Assembly: GCA_026419775.2 (NCBI GenBank)
Contig: JAOPGA020001408.1
Location: 88,773-152,772 of the forward strand
Origin: Acrasis kona
Lineage: Eukaryota; Heterolobosea; Eutetramitea; Acrasida; Acrasidae
Reading direction: 5' to 3'
Length of the DNA: 64,000 bases
Shown here: piece after piece, positions 10,320 through 21,529 of the stretch
Layout: each line of letters starts with the position of its first letter
Position numbering within the stretch: position 1 is the first letter of the stretch
The notes under the pieces: generated by a model
Told to the model about the DNA's origin: nothing
Database searches by the model: none
The model's input: the letters and a program-made list of their open reading frames with translations, nothing else
Translations under genes and position numbers: made by a program

Positions 10320-12749
10320 ATGTCAAAGAGACCAATATATGGGGACGCTCTTGACACCTATCTTTCGAACAATAGCAAGAGGTTGCCTCCTAAATCAGCT
10401 CCGCTCGTAGACTCAAACAGTGATAGCGACAGTGGCGAAGATCAAACAAATCCACCGCATGCGCTGAAAGAGTTTAGGAATCAATTGATTGAGCAAAATA
10501 ATCACAAGAATAGGCATGTAAAAACTATTAGTCAGCAGCTTCCTTGGCAGCAACAAAAAAGTCATCCAAAGCAGGAGATTTCTGCTCCAAAGGCAAGCTC
10601 CAACTCAAAACCTCCTCAGCAAGAAAACAAAATGTTTGACGAAAGTTACGTCTTTAATAGTCAATACAAACCATTTTTAAAGCAAGTGCCAATGTTCCTC
10701 GACGATTCTCCGAAATCTAAGACATCCAACCAAGTAAGTAAAAGAACTGCTGTAGAACCACAAATACACTCAAAACGAACGTACAACAACCACGAAGACG
10801 ATGAAGAAGACGACGAAGATTTCAACAGATCTTTTCATGAACAAACCATTAATCGACAATCATCACATTCTGCCCCCGTATACCGGGGAAATAGAAACAA
10901 TGTAAACGTAAACAATTTAGCTCTTCTCAAGCAAAAAATGAGGACACAAAGTGCAAAGCATAGAGATGAGGATTCGAGTCCGGACCCTGATCAAAACAGA
11001 ACTCTACCTGTACTAAAAACAAAGATAGAAGACATTGTTATACAAAAACCGCGTCGGATACCCCAGACCAAAGAGGAACCAACAACTGAGTGGGTGCTAC
11101 CTCAATCAAGGTTTGCGAAAAAAGAAGATTTGAAGCAACCCCCACCAAAGAGGAGCAGTAAAATAATTGAAAGCGAGGAAGAGGATGAGCGCCCTCGCAA
11201 TACTAAAAAAGAACCAGTTCATGCTGTCAAAAAGTCCTCAGCTATAGGTAGACATCGTAGACAAGTAGTCAGTGACGACGAGGACCAAGAGGAGGCACCT
11301 ATTCCACCTAAGAAGCAAATAATAGCAAAGAGTAGATTAAGTAAAGATGTCGACGACGATGAGTCTTTTTCAATAGTATCAAGAAAAAAGTTAGAAGCTG
11401 TTAAGCAGATTGATGCTCCTAAAAAGGCTAAAATGAGATACTCATCTGAAGAAGAAGAACTGGAACAACCTAAGAAGACACCTCCGAAAAAACCTGTTCA
11501 AAATAGCAAACTTTCGAGCCGTGTTCTTAATTTCCAAAACGATGATCACAATCCCCGTGCTGAGCCTCCAAAAAAGAGCTCCGTTGCGAAAAAGGCGCCA
11601 GCATATGACCAGGATGATGAGAATTACAATTCAAAGCCTACCAAGTCTAAATTCGAGCGCAAAAAATCACCTCCAGCCTCCGATCAAGAGGAGGAAGAGT
11701 ACTCAAGGCAACCCAAGAGCAGAATTACAAGAAAGAAATCTGATCCTACTTCTGACCAAGAAGAGGAAGAGCCTCACCATCGCTCTCAATCACGTACAAA
11801 ACAAGTTATGAGTTCCAAGAGAATAATTAAGGAGGAAAGCGAAGACGAGCAACCTCCTGTAAAGATTATACCAAGAAAAAGTAGCGTCGCAAGTAAATTT
11901 AACAGACGTCAGCAACAAGAAGAAGAGGAGGAAGAAGAGGAGGAAGAAGAGGAAGAGGATTATCCTAAGCGAAGCAAACCTCCACTGAAATCCTCGCAAC
12001 GCACAAAGAGGGTTGAGGCAGATGTATCAGAGCAAAAGATGGTTCCAAAGAAGAATGTGTATCGCTCTGACGACGAAGAAGAGGACCAGACTAATAATCC
12101 TTTAGGTAAATTCGAAGAAGAGCTAATAGGAGAGAAACCAGATGAGCCCATCGTTCTTGTAGCTTGCTCAAAGTGTGAACGCAAATTCGATAAGAACAGA
12201 ATTAAGAAGCATGAAAAGATTTGTAATCCAAACAAGGTTAGGAAAAAGTTTGACGTTCACAAGATTCGTCAAACTGATGAGATGAAGCAATACCAGGAAC
12301 AACCCAATCAGGAAGTCACTCCTCAAGCTAAAATCGACCATGATAAGAAATTAGCGGGAAAGAAGATTCCCAAGTGGAAGATGCAGAGCCAACAACTACA
12401 TATTGCAATAAAAGGCAAAGCACCGGTTGAACACTTTGGTGACGGGTCTGGTGAGCCAGAGATACCGATGGATGATGGTCGTAAACAATGTCCTCTATGC
12501 GACAGGAAATTCAACGAGGATGCCTTAAAGATCCACGAGCGTTCTTGTAAAGGGAAAAGCGGTGGTCTGAAGAAGGGTTCTGGAGCGGCTGGTGGAAATA
12601 AATCAAATCAGAAGAACGCTACACAGCAACCAGCTCCTATTGCACCCAAACCAGCATTAAGTGCCACGACAAAAGCGCCAACAGTCAAGACTGGTGCTGT
12701 GAACAAGACAATGACTGCAACAATGTCGACCAATCAGAGGAAGAAGTAG
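10320..12749 (+). CDS. ZC2HC1-type zinc-finger protein with long acidic/basic disordered N-terminus
   Basis: The 809-residue protein has two C2HC zinc fingers near its C-terminus: CSKCERKFDKNRIKKHEKIC (about residue 617) and CPLCDRKFNEDALKIHERSC (about 725). Between them lies the ZC2HC1A/FAM164 linker, with RKKFDVHKIRQ and a KWKMQSQQLHIAIK stretch like the family WRRKHEEFIATIRAAK. The first 600 residues are low complexity: Glu runs (18 in a row near 540) alternating with Lys/Arg and Ser/Pro. Function of the human relatives is poorly known; some are ciliary. The gene is intron-free and its stop lies 21 bp from the convergent muramidase-like gene. Confidence 0.75.
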   Translation: MSKRPIYGDALDTYLSNNSKRLPPKSAPLVDSNSDSDSGEDQTNPPHALKEFRNQLIEQNNHKNRHVKTISQQLPWQQQKSHPKQEISAPKASSNSKPPQQENKMFDESYVFNSQYKPFLKQVPMFLDDSPKSKTSNQVSKRTAVEPQIHSKRTYNNHEDDEEDDEDFNRSFHEQTINRQSSHSAPVYRGNRNNVNVNNLALLKQKMRTQSAKHRDEDSSPDPDQNRTLPVLKTKIEDIVIQKPRRIPQTKEEPTTEWVLPQSRFAKKEDLKQPPPKRSSKIIESEEEDERPRNTKKEPVHAVKKSSAIGRHRRQVVSDDEDQEEAPIPPKKQIIAKSRLSKDVDDDESFSIVSRKKLEAVKQIDAPKKAKMRYSSEEEELEQPKKTPPKKPVQNSKLSSRVLNFQNDDHNPRAEPPKKSSVAKKAPAYDQDDENYNSKPTKSKFERKKSPPASDQEEEEYSRQPKSRITRKKSDPTSDQEEEEPHHRSQSRTKQVMSSKRIIKEESEDEQPPVKIIPRKSSVASKFNRRQQQEEEEEEEEEEEEEDYPKRSKPPLKSSQRTKRVEADVSEQKMVPKKNVYRSDDEEEDQTNNPLGKFEEELIGEKPDEPIVLVACSKCERKFDKNRIKKHEKICNPNKVRKKFDVHKIRQTDEMKQYQEQPNQEVTPQAKIDHDKKLAGKKIPKWKMQSQQLHIAIKGKAPVEHFGDGSGEPEIPMDDGRKQCPLCDRKFNEDALKIHERSCKGKSGGLKKGSGAAGGNKSNQKNATQQPAPIAPKPALSATTKAPTVKTGAVNKTMTATMSTNQRKK

Positions 12750-12770
12750 TTTATTTGTAAAATAGATCAA

Positions 12771-14165
12771 TTAATACAACAAGTATTTAGAACGTCTCTT
12801 TTTGAATTCCTCCAAACAATTCGACCACGATTCCACAATGTCCGGAACAGGTTTCCTTGCTCGCAGATCTTTTAATAATTGATCTGTCCCAACCAATTTG
12901 TTCATATAGTCGGCCGATATATTTAATTGATCCTCTCCATAAAGCTCTAACAGCGATTGAAGCAAGACGACGGCCATCGGAATGGATCTGGTAGATTCGT
13001 AGATTGGCGGGTGAGTCATGACCAAGCGCACGCCATAGCATTGCTTGCCACGATGGGGACCTGAATCCGGCGTAAAGTAAGTGGGAATCAAGTGCACGTG
13101 TTCAAAATAATGAGCCACCCTCTGATCCGAACACTTTTCGCTCACCTTCTCTGCAAATCGGATGCCATCTATAAACGGCGCGCCTATCAACTGGAAGGGA
13201 GTGGAGGTGCCGCGGCCAAGAGAAAGATTGGTCGCCTCGAACAAAACAACACCAGGATAGATCATGGAAGTCAAGTGAGTTGGGAGATTTGGACTTGGAG
13301 GCAACCATCTGGCATTACCATACACTAATGGTTTGCGAGATATGGACACATTATCAGGACTACGTTGGGTGGGATCTGCTTGTTTAATATGTACAACATA
13401 AAGTTCGGGGTGATTTATTTCCATTTCATGATTAAACATTCTGGCCAATTCACCCATGGTCATGGCGTGTTGCATGGGGATGCTCCATATGCCTATGAAA
13501 CTAATGTGTTGATGTTCTAGGACGGGGCCCTGTACGTCATTATCGCGCGCTCCGATGGGATTGCTGCGATCAAGGATGACGAAAGGTATGCTCGCGTTTT
13601 TTGCAGACTTCAGGCACTCGACCATGGTGGATAAGTACGTGAAACAGCGCGTTCCTACGTCTTGTAGATCTAAAACGAGCATGTCCAGGTCTTTTAATTG
13701 TTCGTGTGAAGGACCGTATGTGTGGTTGTTATTGTATAGGGAGTAGACGTTTAATTTGGTGATGGGATCAGTGTAATCTTCGAATTTAACGCCAGGTCCA
13801 TAGTTTCCACGAATACCGTGTTCTGGAGCGAAAAGTGCGTTCAATTTGATGCGAGGATGTAGTTTTCTGTGAAATAAAATGTCGATTGTTGATTCCAACT
13901 CGTGATTGACGCCCGAAGGGTTGGTTACAAGCCCTATTCTCTTATCGTACAATAAATGTAAATCTCCATCGATTCCAGGCTTTACTGTTGGTGGTTCTGG
14001 TATTTCTATGCCCTTTGCGACGACTGTGAATATGATGCTCATTGAGACGGTGACGATAACGACTGCTATCGACATAATTGCAACTACTATTATTAAGGGT
14101 TGCATTCTTCTTTTGTTGATGTCATCAGATGCTGGAAGCAGGGGCAAACTTGCTCTGTTGTTCAT
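12771..14165 (-). CDS. DUF1343 / NamZ-type exo-beta-N-acetylmuramidase, membrane anchored
   Basis: Bacterial NamZ removes terminal MurNAc from peptidoglycan fragments. This 464-residue single-exon protein has the family landmarks: RIGLVTNPSGV (about residue 76), NALFAPEHGIRGN (about 109), LDLQDVGTRCFTYLSTM (about 164), VILDRSNPIGA and the late block FEATNLSLGRGTSTPFQLIGAPF. Residues 23-50 form one transmembrane helix after a short Arg/Lys-containing cytoplasmic start, so it looks like a type II membrane enzyme facing the lumen or outside. The family is essentially bacterial, so transfer and use in digesting bacterial walls is my inference. It is divergent from the MGQCC gene. Confidence 0.82.
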   Translation of the reverse strand: MNNRASLPLLPASDDINKRRMQPLIIVVAIMSIAVVIVTVSMSIIFTVVAKGIEIPEPPTVKPGIDGDLHLLYDKRIGLVTNPSGVNHELESTIDILFHRKLHPRIKLNALFAPEHGIRGNYGPGVKFEDYTDPITKLNVYSLYNNNHTYGPSHEQLKDLDMLVLDLQDVGTRCFTYLSTMVECLKSAKNASIPFVILDRSNPIGARDNDVQGPVLEHQHISFIGIWSIPMQHAMTMGELARMFNHEMEINHPELYVVHIKQADPTQRSPDNVSISRKPLVYGNARWLPPSPNLPTHLTSMIYPGVVLFEATNLSLGRGTSTPFQLIGAPFIDGIRFAEKVSEKCSDQRVAHYFEHVHLIPTYFTPDSGPHRGKQCYGVRLVMTHPPIYESTRSIPMAVVLLQSLLELYGEDQLNISADYMNKLVGTDQLLKDLRARKPVPDIVESWSNCLEEFKKRRSKYLLY

Positions 14166-14289
14166 TTTTGCATCTCAATAAATGACTCTTTCTTTGTAAG
14201 TAGAAATTTTTTAGAGCAACAAACAACAGAATACAGACTAATAAAATAATTAATTGAACCTCTACTTAGAGAGATTTACTCGCTATTTA

Positions 14290-14313
14290 GACGTGAACCT
14301 GTTCTTTCACGTC
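14290..14313. repeat. Perfect inverted repeat in divergent promoter
   Basis: The arms GACGTGAA (14290-14297) and TTCACGTC (14306-14313) flank an 8-nt spacer. It lies between the muramidase-like gene (start 14165, minus) and the MGQCC gene (start 14343, plus). The arms carry ACGTG/CACGT cores like those of bZIP or bHLH sites. A dimeric regulator site or 5' UTR hairpin is possible. Confidence 0.5.
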
Positions 14314-14342
14314 AAAATAACTTTACAAAATCGTTTGGCCAA

Positions 14343-15025
14343 ATGGGACAATGTTGCTGGTCATCTGTCAACAACATTGATGTGGGTATGATTTTGAATT
14401 CTGACGTTCGTATTGACAGCAATATAAAGAGCAGTTGATAGGAGATGATGATGCCATAAGAGCACTAATAGGGGACTACGAAGACACCAACTATCATAGT
14501 GTTAAGACACCAATGTATGAACTACAAAGTATACAACCAAACGATTTCGAAGTGCTCAAAAATAGTTGCAATCGAAAATCTCTTGATAACCTGAAAACAG
14601 AGAATGTAGATTCCACCTCTTTCAATGTAGAGACAGATGCCCTTACTTGCACAGATATAACAATAGGAACAGGTGACGAGACGACAGAACACAATACTGG
14701 CATAACCTACTCCCCCATAGAAGTTATACCTGCACAAGTCACTTTATCTAGTAACAGCGTAGTATTGTCTGAATCTTTACCTTCTGCTACCATAATAGAC
14801 ATTAAAAAACCTAATACAAGAAGAAAATCTGTTAGGGAGCTTTCATCTCACTTCACACCACCCTCAAATATCAATAACAAAATCGAACAATCAAGTGTTG
14901 CTTCAAGTCTGCCATTATCACCATCTCGCCTTCCAATCACCAATTCGATTGCGAAAAAAATGAAAATGCTGGAGAATTCAAGAAGCCCAACCACACCTAC
15001 AGAGATACAAAAAAGAAATATTTGA
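14343..15025 (+). CDS. Unknown acylated Ser/Thr-rich protein, MGQCC N-terminus
   Basis: I do not recognise the family. Exon 1 (14343-14385) encodes MGQCCWSSVNNIDV; Gly2 with Cys4 and Cys5 suggests myristoylation plus palmitoylation. Exon 2 starts at 14430 after a 44-nt intron (an alternative donor at 14382 with acceptor 14419 also keeps frame). The rest is about 200 residues, polar and probably disordered, with RRKSVRELSSH like a kinase site. The frame stops at 15025 just after a run of six A. The +1 frame carries on to a TAA at 15071 with a natural-looking tail (EIFDGKVKNNPFKAQEKV). The end is therefore uncertain. Confidence 0.55.
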
Positions 15026-15079
15026 TGGTAAAGTGAAGAACAATCCTTTCAAGGCTCAAGAAAAAGTTTAAATTAAAAT

Positions 15080-17607
15080 TTATGCAACATAATCAACACT
15101 TGTACCATCATCTGATCTCTTCAAATAGTCCCGCTCTATTAGGCTCTCAATCCTCTTCTTGATTTGTTTTAGATCTGGTTGGAATTTATCAGACACTTGT
15201 GCAATAACTTCCTTGATCAACAATTGGATATTCATTGTTTTGCGAGTCTTCATGGTGCGAACTAGCGTGCCGTCGAGAGTCCATACACGATCGTTGTTTA
15301 CATTCACAACAGTCTTTTTGACATCCTCTTCACTAGCTCTGGTCATTGGTATTTTTATTTTTACAGATTTGTGTTTGAACCCATCATTAACCTTGACTCT
15401 TGTATCCTCCTTCACGACCTGATCTGATGTGTCTTGATACAAACATTGTAACAACGTATATTTTTTACTTGTAAGAGATGACAGGGTCCTCTTCACCGAG
15501 TCAAAATTTAAACTTGTGGCCTCCATCAATTGGCTTATCGTAATCTCCTCCTGATCATTAAAAGGAAGCAAAATACACGCCTGATGCGTGCTAATCTCTA
15601 AAGTCTTTCTGGATGAACCAAACAAGGCATCTAACTGCACAGTACTACGTCCATAAGCCCAATGCAACACTCTACGTTCATATTTGTTTTCATAAAAGGA
15701 TTTGAACAAATTCTGGGCAACTGCAAGAGATCCATGCACACGCAACGAATCCTTCAAAGTAATAGGCCACGTTCCCATGGTCAACACAGTAACAGTCAAA
15801 TCAATATTTATTTGGTCAGGATGATTTTGGTTCACATAATCAACATATTCTTGTTTCATATCAGTGGCCATCGTTTTATCGGACAACATTTTTTCCAACT
15901 TGTACAAATCCCCGCTCCCGCGATAATGCCATTTTAGTCTCGAGATCATCGTTCTTTCCTCCGCATCTTGATAACCACTCACTAGCAGTCTTTTTGCTAA
16001 TTGCTTTCTGTACTCTTCTATGAATATATCTTTATCGCTAAAGAACTGAACGTAACGAACCACCTTCTCCAAATCTTCATCCAAGTTTTCGGTTTTTCTC
16101 TTACGCAGCAGCTCGTCACAATAAAAGGCAAACAATTGTGCTGTTTTGATGCTGTGGGCTTCGTTCTTTTTGAAACTCAAATTACTAAAGTTCTTGAAAC
16201 CCTGAGTGAGTGCTTTTTTAAAAGTCGAATTGTTTTGGAATGGACCGGTCACTAATTGATCCATCTTGATGTGAAATTGAATGAGTTCGACTACGTAGGT
16301 ATCCAAAAGTGATTTGACGAAGGAAGTAAATTCCTTGTTGGACGTGTTTGTGTACTTTTCGTGTATTTCGTTTCCGACTCTGGTGATAAAGTCTTGGAAC
16401 ATTTGTGCGATCGGAGCCGATCCATCCTCGATCCTGCTCATGAGAGAGTGAAGCCTTGCTAAATCTTGCACCTTGTCCTCCCTAATGAGAGCGTCCACTC
16501 CTGATCCTGTCATCTCTAGTAATTTCTTTTGGTTTACTGCAAGTAACTCTCCGTCCACAATGTTTGATAATTTTCTCATGTAGGATGGCGTAAGTATGCT
16601 GTTGAGTCTAAAGTCTTCTTCTTTGATTTTGATCTCTGAATTGACCAAGTACTCTGTGAAGCTGCATGTGGTCAACCATAATTCGGACAGGTTGTGATAG
16701 TATTGTTTGGTATCCGATTCCAAGTAGGGTTCAATCTCTTCAGTATATACCTGTGTATTGTCGTTGCTGTAATAGTACCAATCTTTATCCTCCGTGATGC
16801 CCATGTCTAGGAACAACTATAATGGTTAGTTGAGTTGATTATTATCATTCACAAACTAGAAGGGTCTCTTTTAAAAATGAACGATCTACAGTTGACGTTG
16901 TGGATAAATCTCGATCTTCTTTGAGCTTAGACCTTACAATGTTCCTTAGTTGCACTTTCAAACCGTCAAATATAATTTCTTTGAAAAGCCTGTATCCCTC
17001 GGTTTTTAATGTGTTCTTTTTTGCAGTAATAACGTAGTACCGGTCCTGATGGTCATTTCAATTTTAGGTGTAGGTTATACGTACAAGGTAGTTGAATAGT
17101 CTGGAACAAAATTTAACAAATACATCACGGTAGCTTTTCCATTGATACACAATGTTTTGTAGCATGTCTTCATTATGCTTGTCTTTTAGTTGAGGTAACA
17201 ACCTTTCGGACAGGTACTCCCTTAGATAGCCTGAATAATGTTTATAAAGCTTTGCTACAAAGTAGTGGCAATCTGGGAGAGTGCAAAGATTATGTATCTT
17301 TCTGGTTTGTGTTAATTCCATATTTGCAGTACAATTACGTGACATTGAGTATATACTCCTCGTTGCTCCATGGTTTTTTGTTGGAGGTTCGATCTTGAAC
17401 ATGAACTTCCAGTTTGCGAAGCGAAGTTGATATTTGTACCCACACTTCTTTGAGGATTTTCCTCCTCTCCTGTTTGTCAAATTCATCGTCTATACATTCA
17501 TTTTCGTCTAGGCTATCCTCATCAAGTATATCTGTGCTGATTGTATGCGATTCCTTCTGTTTTTTATTTGAACTCTCACTTCCATCATCATCCCTTGTCC
17601 TCTTCAT
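15080..17607 (-). CDS. Cullin (CUL1-like ubiquitin ligase scaffold)
   Basis: Cullins bridge a substrate adaptor and the RING protein RBX1 in cullin-RING ligases. CDS is complement(join(15080-16816,16857-17045,17085-17301,17339-17607)), 803 residues, with introns of 40, 39 and 37 nt. The N-terminal helices YILNVTKIHNLCT and YHFVAKLYKHY-type sequence match the first cullin repeat. The cullin homology domain has FFSDKDIFIEEYRKQLAKRLL and VLTMGTWP. The C-terminal winged helix has VRTMKTRKTM, whose Lys is the neddylation site, then KKRIESLIERDYLKR and the typical end DYVA. The extreme N-terminus is an acidic/basic tail with KKQK. CUL1 fits best on the N-terminal half, but subtype is not certain. 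Confidence 0.88.
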
Positions 17608-17686
17608 GTTTTAGGGTTGTAACCAAAGCAAAATTAGAACGAACTTTCAAAAAATAAAATGAACGAGATTTGGATTGTTTTATGTT

Positions 17687-20600
17687 TTATTCATTGTCTT
17701 CATACTTATACTGTTCAATCAATTCAATGTTTCTTGATGAAGACATCTCAGCAACAGGTGTACCTGGTGTGCCTGGTGTCATAGTATCCACAATCTCTCT
17801 GAATCTATCATTGTCCGATAGAATGTCATCACTTGGAACAAGAAGCTCTGCTTCGTTACTTCTTCTATAAATAACACCCCTAACAACTTTTCCAATGGAC
17901 TTGAGCAGAGGTCTTCTTGAAGTCGAACTGTACCATTCGTTTCCTGACACAGCACGAACTGGACTCTGTAGGGCGTCCGAGTATGGAGACGCTATCAAAC
18001 GATCAGCAACATGACCTCTGCTGTCGTAATCCTGTAGTTCATGATACAACTGCCTGAAAACAAAAATATTCCTATACACCGACTTCCATATCAAATCTCT
18101 CATGAGTGCTATCGTGGTAGTTAGTATAACTGTAGCCCAGTAGATTGGTGTACTCGATGCGTTCATAAACGCAAAATAAAATGGACCAGGGATCAAGCAA
18201 TAAGCTGTGGCTACAAGGAAGAAACTCAGAAGACTACACCAATAAGTAGCATGATTCACTAGTGTAAAATGCCTGGTTTCCAGCACCAATTTGAAAGTAA
18301 CAACCATAATTACACAAGTGTAGGATGCAAGACCAAGTCCATCAATATCAGTACCGTTGCCATGGTTATCGATAGCCTCGCCTCCAGAGTAACACAGATA
18401 TGGAATGAAGAAGCACAAGAAGGAGTGAATAAAAGAATTAATAGTATAACCCACAAACACTTTCAAATTCAAATGATAGTTTTGAGCGCCGTGCGCGTAT
18501 AATTCTGGGAAACGAATAATATTATCATCGCTCACATCCTTGTCCAACACACCAAAAAAGCCGATAGGAACACCAGTGAAGACGGTGTAAAACAAACTCA
18601 ACAAGAAAGGTTCAAACAAGGTGGTGCCGCTGGCCCCATTGAAAATAAAAAACCACATTTGTACAACATTCAGAGCAATGCTCTTATAAATACTAAACAA
18701 AATCAACTTACTGACCCGACGGTAATTCCATCTTCCGTGGACCAATAACAGTTTTTGCAGAAATTTAAATTGTGCGAACGCATAATCAGATGCATTGCTC
18801 GCCTGCCTTCCTTCCTGACCAACTATACCCACTCCAACGTGAGCAGTTCGGATCATACTCACATCATTAGCACCGTCACCAATTGCTAACGTAATACATT
18901 GAGGTAAGTGATCCCTGACCATATTCACGATATTCGCTTTCTGATCGGGACTTACCCTACAACAAATTACACTTTTACAACAAAGACAAAATTTTAAAAA
19001 GTTCATGATGGACTCCACGTCATTACAGTAATCACCGAACAACATATCCAGCGCATCACCATCAATAACAACAGCTTTGGATTTACCATCGGGCTGCTGT
19101 TGACCCGAATGGTTTTGGATTTCGCTCATTAATTCATTTTTATTTTTACAATTACTCAAATCACAAATCATGGTCTCGTGATCTAATATATTACATGCAT
19201 AGCCGATCACAACGGCTGTTTCTTGTTTATCTCCAGTCAACACCCACATTTTAACACCTGCACAATTTAAAATTTTTATTGTTTCTGGTACTTGATCTTG
19301 TAATAAATCTTGAATGGCAGTGACGCCCAATAATAATAAATCTTGTTCTATGCGGTCCATGGCATCTTGTAATAATTCTTTGCGATTGGAACACAGAGAA
19401 GTGGTTGCCGGGTGATACCAATCATCGTACCATACTTGGTATTGATGTTCGCTGATGGTTTTATGACATATCACTAGCGTTCGCAGGCCTTGACCCGAAA
19501 ATGATTTGAGTTGACTCAGAGTATTTTGATCGTACTTTCTGGTTCGAATTCGTTTTTCTAGAACAGAGTCGGCACCCTTGCAAAATAAATGTATTTGACC
19601 ATTCTGATCTTTCACTATGACGCTCATTCTTTTTCTCTCGTAGGAAAATTCTAAAAGTGCTAAAATCTCGTAGGTTCGTATTTGGTCGGAATGATTGTCT
19701 GTGCGGATAATGTTGGATTCGCGTTCTAACAATCTGAAACCTCTTCTTGAGGCTCCTACTACTAATGCGAGTTCGTCTGGTGAGGAGGCTTGGTATTCGA
19801 CTTGCTCGTTGCGGAGTTCAGGAACCACGGTGTGACACAGACTGAGTGCTTCGAATAATTGATCGCATTGCTGATCACACTTTGAAAGATCGTCGTACGT
19901 GTTGCCGTTGGAAAGAGCTATTGATATCAAGTTCATTTGATTTTGTGTGAGTGTTCCTGTTTTGTCGGCAAAGATGTGTTCTACTTGACCCAAGTCATCT
20001 GTGAGGGAGGTTGATTTTGCGGACATGGGGTGGTCGGTTAGGTCGTGATACATTCCAATGTCTTGTTCTAAATGTAGCCTCGTTTGAAGTAGCCTTGCAA
20101 TCTCCCTATCAATGTTAACATTTGATGTTGACTCTACTAACTTACAATGTGACGTATAATGCAAGAGGTACAAATTGTCCATACAACATAAAGTAACTAA
20201 TGAAGCCTTGTAAAAACACAATAATTTCAGAGTCGTCATATCCACGCATCAAGTACCATGAGCTCCTATGGCTTCTATTCCAGATCAAGAGTGAAATGGC
20301 GCAGACGGTGTTGATCGTTGTTTGTATTATGAATAGCAAAACAATAAACCGGTTGGTTATTGATTCCAATTTGCTGCTTTTGTGGGGTAGCTTTCTAGAG
20401 TTCATCATTATTCTGGAGTGTTTCCCAGTGTAAATAACAGCTCCACAGATCCAATCCGTGTTTTTGATGGTTGATCCCTAAAAGTGTTAAATCAATGTTC
20501 AAACCGAATGTTACCCTTAATAACAAATTATCAACACGTAGAGCAATTTGAGAACCATCTTCTTGTTGCACAACACCGGCAAATTCATAAAGCTGCTTGT

Positions 20601-21263
20601 TTGGTCCTTCGCACACTATTGATTGTGGATCAGCATTTATTGCTTCCTTCACTTTCAAGTTTGCCTCTCCATCTAGTTGTGACGTTTCTACGTAACACTT
20701 TCCTGTTGAGTTGCTTGAAGAGAGCATGATCATGTCCGCGGGTATAGGTTCATCCCTTTTTAGTTTGATTACATCCCCGACGATGATGTCTTTCCATTTT
20801 ATGGTTTCCTCATAGTCTGATGTGACTCTTATAGTTGTTTGATTGTTTATTGTTCTATCTGATAAATATCTGCCCTATCAATGTGAAATGCTTAACAATT
20901 TTGCCAACTTACAATGTCCTCGTACGCATCCTTTACCATTTGCAGGATAACTACTACAATAAGCGCGATCGGTGTGCTCCATCTACCTGTCGGCGAAAGT
21001 CCAGAAAATAGCTGTATGCTACTCATAAATAAAAAGTACAAATTCGCCACACGAGTGAATTGTTCGAACAAGTTCTTCGGTATAAAATTTATTGGATTGT
21101 ATTTCGTTGTTGAAACTTGCAAGATTAGTGCGAGCAGGAAAAAACACTTACCTTGGTTGCCACAGAACTTGTTCTTCTGGGTGTGATTTACATATACAGT
21201 GCGGTTACCCGCTGGTATTCTATTCCATGGAAGCCATTCTATGAGATCATCAATGATGGACAT
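17687..21263 (-). CDS. P4-type phospholipid-transporting ATPase (flippase)
   Basis: P4-ATPases move phosphatidylserine or related lipids to the cytosolic leaflet. CDS is complement(join(17687-20105,20146-20477,20515-20874,20913-21115,21152-21263)), 1,141 residues, with introns of 36-40 nt. Order of motifs: FCGNQVSTTKYNPINFIPKNL; actuator-domain TSQLDGEANLK (P4 form of DGET); LYVTLEIARLLQT; phosphorylation site FADKTGTLTQNQ (Asp about 380); nucleotide domain KGADSVLEKR; LTGDKQETAV; hinge GDGANDVSMIRTAHVGVGI; and about ten membrane helices. GSTIKNTDWICGAVIYTG is the P4-specific segment. The C-terminal tail has Ser/Arg-rich sites, perhaps autoinhibitory. The stop lies inside AATAAA. Confidence 0.93.
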
Positions 21264-21529
21264 GAAATTGTTTTTAAAAAATATCAACTTTCTAAATAAC
21301 ACTTCTTTTCTTGTTCATTCGTAGATTTAGAAAAATAAGATCAATTTAGTCAACAGATGTCAGGACTACAATATCAAAAAGGACTTACGGTAGAATAGTC
21401 TGACATCACGATGATCAAGAAATAATTATGAAGCGGACAAAATAAGGCATACTTTATCTGTTTAACCAAATGCCGACGATAGCTTTCATTGTTTTACTCG
21501 TGGTAGCCTGTAATTGTAACCAAAATCAA

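Noticed and set aside
10800-11960. GAAGAGGAG-type repeats as a satellite or CRISPR-like array
   Set aside because: They encode the Glu-rich tract of the ZC2HC1 protein in one frame and have no regular spacer.
12771-14165. Bacterial contamination as the source of the muramidase gene
   Set aside because: It is embedded between eukaryotic genes with the same tight spacing and has an added membrane anchor.
17380-17395. GGTTCGATC as a tRNA B box
   Set aside because: It is inside the cullin first exon; no A box, cloverleaf or terminator nearby. No tRNA was found anywhere in the window.
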